A stretch of DNA of 22,358 bases from Candidatus Woesearchaeota archaeon (GTDB taxonomy: Archaea; Nanobdellota; Nanobdellia; Woesearchaeales; SM23-78): positions 1 through 22,358 of the forward strand of contig JAFGBP010000080.1 in assembly GCA_016933095.1 (NCBI GenBank), written 5' to 3'. Each line of letters starts with the position of its first letter. Position 1 is the first letter of the stretch. A program made the translations under genes and the position numbers. Positions 15,138 through 22,358 of the stretch are shown here, piece by piece. Below the pieces are notes generated by a model, which was not told the DNA's origin, ran no database searches, and saw only the letters and a program-made list of their open reading frames with translations.

Positions 15138-16898
15138 CTAATTCGAGATCATGGCGCTCCTTGCCACCTGCCACAAGTCATGGTCATTATAGCAGCTTCC
15201 AGTGTTTGGAGGTTCGGCATAAGGCTCCTTCACCCAGAAGCAATCTGGCTGAAGCGAGTTGCAGGAAGCAGGGTCATATATTAGGCGGCAGTCTGAATGA
15301 GGCTCTGACTCATTGGAATAATAGATGCTGGCAACGCAGTTGTAGCAATCCACATAGTCATCGACACCCTTGTAAGTGCCAAGGCACTGGTCGCTGGACA
15401 TGCACACATTAAGGGTTATCCAACACCAATCCAGGCAATCAACACCTGTCGCGTCCTCAGCGCAAGGATTTACGCAAGTCACCATGTAGTCATGAGGATC
15501 CACAGTCCTCGAAGAATCCGACACGGTCATGTTAAATGACTGGTAATCAAAGAACCCAGACTCATCAATGACCATGACCGACACTGGATGTTCCCCCAAG
15601 TCGTTCGCGCTGAAGTATATCGTAAGGTAAGTGCCATTGTCAAATTCGCTTATGACATCATCATTATCGCGCCAGCCAGGAACAGGCCCTTCACCCATGA
15701 AGACAAACTTCAAAGGAGTGTCATCTGGATCGACGGCATTCAATAATATTTCGGAGTTAGTCACGACCTGGTCGGGCGGAAGAAGGGAATTAATGTCATA
15801 GCTCTTATTCTGGATGAATGAGAGAACAGGCCTCCGGTCCTGAATTGCCGCCCTGAAAAGGAAAGGCTTTCCATTCAATATTGACTTCGAATCCAACACC
15901 TCCACCAAGTCATCATAGTTCAAGGGAGCCTCGCAAGAAGTGCAAGGATTCTCAATCTTCTTAAAAGAGAACCCAGGAACCCAGTAAGAAGAAGCCAAGG
16001 ATTGGAGTTTCATGTCGAAGAAGGGATCCCTCGCATCCTTTGACAGCACGTCGTAAAGGTAGTTATACAAGCGGCCAAACCTGACTTTCAGCACGCTCTG
16101 GTACTTCACGATCTTGGAGATGGGCTGGGCATCCTTGAAAGTAATAAGGAAAGGATACTCCACGTAAAGCTGGACATCCTCATCCCGGACACTGACCCGG
16201 ACTGAGAGGTTGCCATCCTGCTCTATCTGCGCATTGTACTGCTCGCTAAAATCTGACAAGTCGACGCAAAGAGGAACCTTCCTTGCAATGTAATCCTCAA
16301 GCTGGCGCTGGATCGTAAGCCCGACAACAGCTCCCTTGCCGAAATTGCGGCAGGAAGAGTCTCCAATAATGGAGCATAGCTTGGGCATCGTGACCTCTCC
16401 TATCATGCCGTCGAAATCAGCTCCTGGATGGGCAAAGGCGCAGTTCTCGTCAGAATTGTAAATAGCCGGGAAGTCAGAGAGGTTTATGTCGACGTGCGGG
16501 TAATCCGGCGTCGAGTAGACTACCTGAGGGCAAAAAGAGTTCTCTCGCAGGCCATAAGCAACCCTGTAAGCCCGAGAACCTATGTTGTGCTTGAGATAGT
16601 GCTCTCCCTCCTGCATGACAGAGATGGGAATACGGCCCCCGTCATAATCATACAGGTTTCCCCCATTAGCCGCGAGCTTCTCAAGCCCTTCAGAGCCGAC
16701 TCGGAAGATGCAGTCAGTAATCTGGTTCTTGACAAGCCCGGACTCTATCTCGTAGAGTAGCTTCGTGGTAGGATCGGCTTGGTCATGACTAAAAGCGCTC
16801 CGCAGGGCAAAGAGCGCAGAGAAAACTATGAGGATTATCATCCCCACTATGACAATGAGGGTTATCTGGCCTTTTTGAAAATATCCTCGTCTGCGCAT
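15138..16898 (-). CDS. Large surface protein with class III (KGQ) signal and Ig/cadherin-like domain
   Basis: A 586-residue protein counted from the ATG at 16898. MRRRGYFQKGQITLIVIVG is a textbook archaeal prepilin-type signal, with the helix at about 11-32. The middle (40-340) is a mixed outer domain with scattered Cys. Residues about 354-461 (NAVDPDDTPLKF...VMVIDESGFFDYQSF) look like an Ig/cadherin-type beta sandwich with an acidic calcium-like loop. The last 110 residues are Cys-rich. The same type of N-terminus (QITLxxxxG) is common in Woesearchaeota-like genomes. A TTG 12 codons earlier was rejected: the ATG has GAGGT 9 nt before it and lies beside the tandem repeat array. Likely role: pilus-associated or adhesive surface protein. 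Confidence 0.8.
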   Translation of the reverse strand: MRRRGYFQKGQITLIVIVGMIILIVFSALFALRSAFSHDQADPTTKLLYEIESGLVKNQITDCIFRVGSEGLEKLAANGGNLYDYDGGRIPISVMQEGEHYLKHNIGSRAYRVAYGLRENSFCPQVVYSTPDYPHVDINLSDFPAIYNSDENCAFAHPGADFDGMIGEVTMPKLCSIIGDSSCRNFGKGAVVGLTIQRQLEDYIARKVPLCVDLSDFSEQYNAQIEQDGNLSVRVSVRDEDVQLYVEYPFLITFKDAQPISKIVKYQSVLKVRFGRLYNYLYDVLSKDARDPFFDMKLQSLASSYWVPGFSFKKIENPCTSCEAPLNYDDLVEVLDSKSILNGKPFLFRAAIQDRRPVLSFIQNKSYDINSLLPPDQVVTNSEILLNAVDPDDTPLKFVFMGEGPVPGWRDNDDVISEFDNGTYLTIYFSANDLGEHPVSVMVIDESGFFDYQSFNMTVSDSSRTVDPHDYMVTCVNPCAEDATGVDCLDWCWITLNVCMSSDQCLGTYKGVDDYVDCYNCVASIYYSNESEPHSDCRLIYDPASCNSLQPDCFWVKEPYAEPPNTGSCYNDHDLWQVARSAMISN

Positions 16899-16903
16899 GA
16901 AAA

Positions 16904-16955
16904 AACAACCTCTGTCAACAACCTCTATAAACAACCTCTATAAACAACCTCTTTT
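16904..16955 (-). repeat. Four-copy 13-bp tandem repeat carrying Shine-Dalgarno and TATA-like motifs
   Basis: On the minus strand AGAGGTTGTT is repeated four times with a strict 13-bp period (units begin at plus positions 16904, 16917, 16930 and 16943). The 3-nt linkers are GTC, ATA, ATA and TTT on the plus strand. The copy nearest the gene places GAGGT 9 nt from the ATG at 16898. The two ATA linkers make TTTATAGAGG, TATA-like, about 30 and 43 nt from the ATG. The array could thus hold two alternative promoters and several ribosome sites. Unit number could vary by slippage and tune expression. Confidence 0.65.
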
Positions 16956-17011
16956 CGACAAATTTAACAAGCGTACTTGGACAAACATCGACTCTAATAG
17001 TAGCAGCAGGT

Positions 17012-17908
17012 TCAACGAAATGACATGCTCACATAGCTCACAGAGTTCAGGTAATCTCCTGAAAGATCCCCTGACACGTAATACTTCTCAAGAGTCGACT
17101 TGGTGAACTTAACAGTCCGAAGCATTAAAGTAATAGGAGAAGCGCCGCAGATCGTGTCGTCTGTCGCCTCTAAAAATTCCTCGAAAGAATCCGCGTCTCC
17201 TAACTTTATTATCTCGACAGCCCTCATGTCAAGCTCTGAGATCTTATTCCTCAGATCATCCTTGAAAGGAAGGTATCCGAAATTCGGGCCGAAATGCGTG
17301 AAGTCAGAGCTCACTATGAAACAGACCTTCTTCCCAGAATCAATTATTGCCTCCTTCAAGTCAATGGCCGCTTTCTTCAAGTCGATGTCTGACGAGACGA
17401 GTATGGGAACGATTTTAATCTTCTCCGCCTGCTTCTCAAAGACGTACTGAAGGAAGGGCAGCTGGACTTCCAAGCTGTGCTCAAGCTCGTGCACGGCGTT
17501 GTTTATCGGGATAGTGCCTTTCTTTGCAAGCAAATTCGCAAAGTCCTGATCGACGCGAACAAGCCCCAAAGGAGTCTTGAAAGTATCAACAGAAATTCCT
17601 GAAACAGCACCGCGATGGTTAGGCGCGAGGATTATGAAGACGTCAGGAAGGCCCGCCTCTGCCAAAGCCTTGTAGCTCCATGCAGCAGCCATGCCACTAT
17701 ACGCGTAGCCTGCGTGAGGAGAAATAACTGCCTTGACAACTGCCTTGACCTCTACACTAGCGCTTGTCTTTGCATGCTTGGGCGCATGCTTGGAAAGATT
17801 GGGAAGAACTCCAGGACCATACGCTCCCCCAAAACAAGCCTCGATAGCCTTGACTAGAGCCTTCTCAGACCTCGGATAAAACGACCCGGCATACATCGGT
17901 TCCCTCAC
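17012..17908 (-). CDS. amrB: AmmeMemoRadiSam system protein B (MEMO1 family)
   Basis: A 298-residue protein of the MEMO family, close to the usual size. It has the family signatures SPHAGYAYSG (H65), APNH (H98), EHSLEVQLPFLQ (142-154), SSDFTHFG (H205) and TICG (C254). These match the metal-site residues of human MEMO1 (H49, H81, H192, C244), so a metal-binding, perhaps redox, role is likely; the archaeal function is not known. In many archaea it occurs with protein A and a radical SAM enzyme, which are absent here. The GTG start (17906-17908) is well supported by GAGGTGA 6 nt ahead and a TATA box at 17953-17963. The gene is followed by the tandem-repeat promoter region of 15138-16898, so it may be a stand-alone unit within the surface cluster. 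Confidence 0.93.
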   Translation of the reverse strand: MREPMYAGSFYPRSEKALVKAIEACFGGAYGPGVLPNLSKHAPKHAKTSASVEVKAVVKAVISPHAGYAYSGMAAAWSYKALAEAGLPDVFIILAPNHRGAVSGISVDTFKTPLGLVRVDQDFANLLAKKGTIPINNAVHELEHSLEVQLPFLQYVFEKQAEKIKIVPILVSSDIDLKKAAIDLKEAIIDSGKKVCFIVSSDFTHFGPNFGYLPFKDDLRNKISELDMRAVEIIKLGDADSFEEFLEATDDTICGASPITLMLRTVKFTKSTLEKYYVSGDLSGDYLNSVSYVSMSFR

Positions 17909-17952
17909 GGAAAATCACCTCACATCTACTTCCTTAGAAACTCGCTAAACGC

Positions 17953-17963
17953 ATATTTAAAAT
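17953..17963 (-). promoter_or_regulatory. TATA-like box of the MEMO family gene
   Basis: On the minus strand ATTTTAAATAT, centred about 50 nt before the GTG at 17908. The transcript would begin about 24 nt ahead of the start and include the GAGGTGA ribosome site (17915-17921). Confidence 0.55.
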
Positions 17964-18039
17964 TATCTGAAAATCCACCCGCCCAAAAGAATTTCACTCC
18001 ACCCAACACCACTTGGAATTTCACCACGACAAGAGACAC

Positions 18040-21000
18040 TTATCGGCCATCCGCCTTCAAAAACGCCAACAACTTCCACAAGTTCCTCTTCTCGCGATAA
18101 GCAGGATTCACCACATCAATCCTCGCACTGTTAGGCGGCAGGATGGTGATGTTGAACTCCTCTGCAATGTGAGAACCTGCCACGCTGAACTTTGAGAGGA
18201 TGTCAGAGCTTGAGAATCCCTTGTAATAGAAGGAATACACGAGGTTCTTCGGACAGTCGACGCATTCGCACCTCTCATAAGAAGTCCCTATCGACTCTGC
18301 GTTGCCCATCCTTGCCGCGTGGAGATACTGGAAGGTCAGGTTCTTCAGGCTTATACCTGGATCAGGGAGTGGTGGGCAGAGCCACTGCAGCCAGGAAGGG
18401 AAGTAAGTGCAGAGCTGCTGCTGCAAAGTCGGCTTGAGTCCTGATATCTGGCGGTCGCTGAACACTATGATGCCAGTGCTATTGTCAAGGTAGAGGTTGA
18501 GTAGCTTTGAAGAAGCGCTTCCCGAATCGCCACCCTTGGCGCAAGGAATCATGAACCCTGAGGCTGTCATGCATGTCGAGTTCAGGTCGGCTCCAGGGTA
18601 TGCTAGCCAGAAGCTCTGCTTCATGGCGTACCAGTAATCCCTGCCGAGGTTAGTCTCGTTCTCAGGCAGCTCAAAGTCCTGGTTGAGGCTCGTCGCGAAT
18701 ATTCTCTGGTTGTAAGGCTCTGGCTGATTAGGCTTCAAGTCAAGGACGCACACAGAGTTAATCATCCCAGGATTCTGCTCCTGGATGTAAAGATCCTCTG
18801 GATCAGAGCATGACAGGACGAACTCTTCAGTCGGCGAGTTGACGAGCCTTGACAAGGCGATTGCAGCAAGCCTCGTCCTAGAGCTCCAGCTGCCATTAGC
18901 GCAGTAATCATCATTCAGGAACTGACCGCTGTCCAGGCACTGAGGCCTGTAGCCGTATCCTATCATCCCATTATCCTTTGGGCTGCCGAGAGGATTGAAC
19001 AAGCATTGTCCGTCGACAGGGCAGAACCCTCCGAAGCATCCATCAGGAGTGAACCTCTTGGCTCCCTGCAATGCCCACTCTCCTCCTTGGCACTTGTAAC
19101 TATTGCCAGTCTCATTCACAAAGTAAAACTCATCATACTCTTTCTGCTCGCCAATGCAGCGTCCCTCGAGCGGGTCCCAGCAGGAATCCTCACCGCAACA
19201 GGCTTGGGGAGAGAGCTGGACGCTATAGTTCTGCGACTGCATATAGATGAAGAGGTCGTAAGGGAGCTTTGACAGGTGAGGAGACACCAAGGATCCTCGC
19301 GCATACTTCCAGTTCCCATCGACATCGCAGAAGTAGTTCCCTCTTTTCGGAAGATAAGTGGTCGTGCACTCAGGATAATAGTTCACCAGATCATAGATCG
19401 TGGCTTTTGTCAGATTGGTGAATCCCATGCCATAAGTCGGATAAGTCGTTCCGTTCGCATACTCGAACAGCATTTCGCCCTTCTGCCACCAGGTCATGGC
19501 AGTCGCCTCTATGGGAGCCAATCCGCCGAACTGACCGAAAGGACCTATATAGCCAGCCGATTCAAGATTAAAATGGAAGACTTGCTCTAGGAAAGTCGAG
19601 AAGGGAACCCCGTTTGCATCAGCCAAAGCCGCAAAGTTCGCCCTGAAATCACCGAACAACATGCCGGCGCGCCTGACGCCATGCTCAAGAGTCGGATTCA
19701 GGTTAGCCACGTCATAAGCAGAGAGGAATGTCGCGTTCTCATCATATTCGGCGACTGCCAAGCCGCGTTCGAAAGGATAAGACGTATAATGCGGAGCTTC
19801 CAGGTCCTTATCAGTCACGTGGTCGGAATTAGAGCTTGGAACCGCAAAGTAATACTTGTTCTTCGAAGGGATGAAAACCGAGCCGAGAATCTTGCCGTGC
19901 TTCATGGAAGAATACCCGACAGGATCGCTGAACGTCCCTGAAACTAATATCCTTATCTTCTTCATTGTCTGATTAGAGCTCAGATAGAACAGATCATAAG
20001 ACTTGTTGACGGAATTGTAATAAGCCACTGCGTCGTTGATGCTGCTGTAGTACTGCTCTGTACTGACAAACCAAGAAGGAGAATATGTCGCAGGGATGTT
20101 CTTGACCGGAGAAGCGAAAGAGCCATCATAATTGACAAGCCTAGCCTTCAGCACACCCCCACTCTTCCACGTGACAAGGTAATTCGTAGGCCCTGCAGCA
20201 ACAGAAGGGGCAAGCCCTGACCCGAAGTCCACGAGCGAACCGCTCGGAACAGCATCCATCGACAGAGTCGTCGCAACGATAGGCCTCTCGAACAGGTAAT
20301 TATTGGCTCTCATGCATGAGAGCACGTATCTCTTCGCATCTTGGTTGTAGTCGATCTCTCCAAGGGAAGTCCTGCCGTCTCCCAGCTGGCAAGATCCAGA
20401 GATTATCAAGAACCTGGGCTTCTCCACATATCCGTCAGGCCTTACGACGACGCCGAAGACACCGCTCGCATTCTCGTTCCAAACGACAAGGAAGACGTCC
20501 TTGTCAGGATTATAAGCCACCTTCAAGGTTGAAGGCTTGCTTGCGGGCGTCGCTACCTTCTTGCTCCTGATAAGATAGCTTCCATCGCCCTTCAATAAGG
20601 TAACGAAGACCTCCATGCCATTGCCAGCATAGTTGCCAAGCCACGAAGTAAGCAACACGTCGCTCTTGTTGCTGAAAGCGACATCCAAACCAAGCCTTGA
20701 TAGGATGTCAAGGTTTCCCATATCCTTGTCAACACCCAAATACTGGTTGTTGGGAGCGCTTATGAATAAATTCATGTTCATCATATGAAGATCAAGGTAA
20801 TCTGCATTCTCTCCTGCCAGAAGGATATTCTCGTCAGGAAACTCGTAGCCCTTCTTGTTGTAGCGCCACATATCACCCTTGCACCCATAATAATCTCCCT
20901 CACCGATCCAGACGCTCATAGATGCAGGATTATAAGGATTGAGGAAATGATTATTCTGCTGGAATTCTGTGTCAAAGCAAACCCCTATGGAACGAGGGCC

Positions 21001-22358
21001 AGGATCGCTGTAATACTCCTCAGCTTGCTTGTCACCATGCAAGAACCCATCCTCCTCACCGCAGCAAAGACCCCTTTCTCCACCAGTCCAAAAAAAGCCG
21101 GCCTTCCTGCACCCGACCTCGTCATCGTCCAGACTAAACACCCACTCCCCTCGGGAGTTGCAATACATCCTCTCATAAGATCCATAATGCTGAGAGCCAT
21201 CCTCCCAAGTGTCGCCGTAATGAGATGTGATGGCCGTGCCGGTACCGACAATCTTTGCTCCTCGCGGATCAAGATCTCCAGGAATGTCTCCGCAGCCTTT
21301 CTCGCCGCAGCAGATAGCGACATAGGCATTGCTCTCTCCCTTGATAGCCGGAGCCACTGTCTCGTCGACAGCGCACAGGTAGCTGTGATTGACCACAGTA
21401 CCAAGGATATCGTTTGAAGTTTTCGGCCTGGCCGCGATGAAATCCAAATTCCTGAACATCTCTGCAAAGCCGAACATAGGCTTGCCGCTCTTCTTCGGGA
21501 AGCAAGCGCCGGCAATCCTCTCCATCAAGCTCCCGAAAGGACCGACGTAGAAATTATTGCTCTCCACTGAGACAGGGACAATCCCAGGACAAGGGATAAT
21601 AGTAACCTTAGAAACTGTCTGGTCGGGTAGGAGCCAAGGAAAGGATAAGGAACTCGGGCATCGCGCAGTCGTCGCACTAGCAGCGATCGGCGGGTTCTGC
21701 TCGTCAAAAGGAAGGTTCTTGTCAGCATAAGGAGCATCGAGGAGATAAGCATGACCCCAAGAATCCTCGACAGGGATTTCAGAAGGCTCATAATAACCCC
21801 TGGTGCAGAAGAAATATCCCTCGCCGTATTCCAATGCATTCTTCCTCTTATGAGTGCCAGGAGACCTGCAAGGACCGCCAGTGCCCGGAACAGGATTGGA
21901 TATGGCATGATAAGTGCCTGCAGGGCAAAGATAGTCAAGGCTGAAATCCGGCCCTTGCGCTCCTCCCTCAGGAGGAGGCTGCTGGCTTGTTGGCAAGACA
22001 GAGTCAGGATTATTCGGACACAGTTCTGAAGGATCCACCGCCCCCACCACGTCAGGGACACAACCCGCCGCATCTGGATTAGAGCAGCCAACCCTGTTCT
22101 TCAACACCTCAGTGATCTGATGTTCATCAACACAAGCGATGAGCGGTCTTCCCACACCAGTATTGACGATCGGATAGGGGAAGTTCGCGTCTTCCGGAAG
22201 ATAGAACACCTCTCCGAGCTGGGATTCGTCGTTAGAGTCGTGCCAATGATCCCCGTCGCAGAGCGCAGTCGCCTGGCAATTCAGCTCGCCAGACTCGCGA
22301 AGCTTCCCATCACCGCAGCAACCCCAAACCGGATCATAATCCGCGCCTTCTCCTGCAG
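18040..22358 (-). CDS. Giant cysteine-rich surface protein with beta-propeller-like middle (5' partial)
   Basis: The frame stays open to the right edge, so the N-terminus lies outside; at least 1438 residues are visible and the GTG near 22209 is internal. CCG(D/E) modules occur four times (at about 22310-22325, 21287-21318, 21049-21070 and 19186-19207) and punctuate domains with tyrosine- and glycine-rich sequence. About 20050-20750 codes repeated strands such as DVFLVVWNENASGVFGV and LVTWKSGGVLKARLV, with 'WN/WK...GxV...DG' spacing typical of beta-propeller blades. No membrane segment is seen in this part, including the end (LLAFLKADGR), so anchoring must be N-terminal. The content resembles CCGDD-type surface proteins of Woesearchaeota-like genomes. 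Function unknown; adhesion or sugar binding is possible. It is followed by 131 nt of spacer with GAATTTCAC occurring twice. Confidence 0.75.
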   Translation of the reverse strand, partial: AGEGADYDPVWGCCGDGKLRESGELNCQATALCDGDHWHDSNDESQLGEVFYLPEDANFPYPIVNTGVGRPLIACVDEHQITEVLKNRVGCSNPDAAGCVPDVVGAVDPSELCPNNPDSVLPTSQQPPPEGGAQGPDFSLDYLCPAGTYHAISNPVPGTGGPCRSPGTHKRKNALEYGEGYFFCTRGYYEPSEIPVEDSWGHAYLLDAPYADKNLPFDEQNPPIAASATTARCPSSLSFPWLLPDQTVSKVTIIPCPGIVPVSVESNNFYVGPFGSLMERIAGACFPKKSGKPMFGFAEMFRNLDFIAARPKTSNDILGTVVNHSYLCAVDETVAPAIKGESNAYVAICCGEKGCGDIPGDLDPRGAKIVGTGTAITSHYGDTWEDGSQHYGSYERMYCNSRGEWVFSLDDDEVGCRKAGFFWTGGERGLCCGEEDGFLHGDKQAEEYYSDPGPRSIGVCFDTEFQQNNHFLNPYNPASMSVWIGEGDYYGCKGDMWRYNKKGYEFPDENILLAGENADYLDLHMMNMNLFISAPNNQYLGVDKDMGNLDILSRLGLDVAFSNKSDVLLTSWLGNYAGNGMEVFVTLLKGDGSYLIRSKKVATPASKPSTLKVAYNPDKDVFLVVWNENASGVFGVVVRPDGYVEKPRFLIISGSCQLGDGRTSLGEIDYNQDAKRYVLSCMRANNYLFERPIVATTLSMDAVPSGSLVDFGSGLAPSVAAGPTNYLVTWKSGGVLKARLVNYDGSFASPVKNIPATYSPSWFVSTEQYYSSINDAVAYYNSVNKSYDLFYLSSNQTMKKIRILVSGTFSDPVGYSSMKHGKILGSVFIPSKNKYYFAVPSSNSDHVTDKDLEAPHYTSYPFERGLAVAEYDENATFLSAYDVANLNPTLEHGVRRAGMLFGDFRANFAALADANGVPFSTFLEQVFHFNLESAGYIGPFGQFGGLAPIEATAMTWWQKGEMLFEYANGTTYPTYGMGFTNLTKATIYDLVNYYPECTTTYLPKRGNYFCDVDGNWKYARGSLVSPHLSKLPYDLFIYMQSQNYSVQLSPQACCGEDSCWDPLEGRCIGEQKEYDEFYFVNETGNSYKCQGGEWALQGAKRFTPDGCFGGFCPVDGQCLFNPLGSPKDNGMIGYGYRPQCLDSGQFLNDDYCANGSWSSRTRLAAIALSRLVNSPTEEFVLSCSDPEDLYIQEQNPGMINSVCVLDLKPNQPEPYNQRIFATSLNQDFELPENETNLGRDYWYAMKQSFWLAYPGADLNSTCMTASGFMIPCAKGGDSGSASSKLLNLYLDNSTGIIVFSDRQISGLKPTLQQQLCTYFPSWLQWLCPPLPDPGISLKNLTFQYLHAARMGNAESIGTSYERCECVDCPKNLVYSFYYKGFSSSDILSKFSVAGSHIAEEFNITILPPNSARIDVVNPAYREKRNLWKLLAFLKADGR

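Noticed and set aside
16899..16934. TTG start 12 codons upstream for the 586-residue surface protein
   Set aside because: The added residues are encoded by the tandem repeat itself, while the ATG at 16898 has a ribosome site and leads directly into a textbook prepilin signal.
16904..16955. CRISPR array or CRISPR-like repeats
   Set aside because: The units are only 13 bp with 3-nt linkers and no spacers; it is a simple tandem repeat.

Overview
The window looks like a chromosomal stretch from an archaeon, most likely a DPANN lineage of the Woesearchaeota/Pacearchaeota type. The reasons are AT-rich TATA boxes about 20-30 nt before start codons, a mix of near-leaderless genes and genes with a strong GAGGTG ribosome site, several proteins with short basic N-termini leading into prepilin-like [KR][GA]Q signals, and large cysteine-rich surface proteins. 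The lineage is inferred from style of sequence and is not proven by a marker gene.

Layout: almost everything is on the minus strand and so reads right to left. From the right edge: a giant cysteine-rich beta-propeller-like surface protein, cut by the window edge (18040-22358); a MEMO/AmmeMemoRadiSam B homologue (17012-17908); a 586-residue protein with a prepilin-type signal (15138-16898); a 1007-residue secreted cysteine-rich protein with carboxypeptidase-regulatory-like and fibronectin III domains (12012-15035); an 846-residue protein with DUF4215-like cysteine repeats and a basic, disordered cytoplasmic tail (9421-11961); four smaller proteins with one N-terminal membrane segment each (8827-9342, 7604-8722, 6962-7498, 6429-6965); an ABC exporter pair (ATPase 5303-6358, permease 3474-5207); an AT-rich island with mobile-element-like ends and one small membrane-protein gene (2543-3418); and a membrane-anchored thiol-disulfide protein with two GILT-like domains (464-2296). 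The only plus-strand gene is the C-terminal end of a tail-fibre-like surface protein (1-303), convergent with the thiol protein.

How it may work together (inference): the middle genes look like parts of one cell-surface assembly. Six consecutive or near-consecutive proteins carry a prepilin-like N-terminus, and the larger ones have ectodomains rich in disulfide-forming repeats. The thiol-disulfide protein would fit folding of such ectodomains, and the ABC pair could serve export or envelope stress.

The two most unusual DNA-level signals are the 876-bp AT-rich segment bounded by identical 14-bp direct repeats with inverted sequences just inside, and a four-copy 13-bp tandem repeat upstream of 16898 in which each unit carries a ribosome-site-like AGAGGTT and two copies create TATA-like TTTATA. 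Short tandem duplications also sit at several other gene junctions in the cluster. No rRNA, tRNA or CRISPR array was seen.
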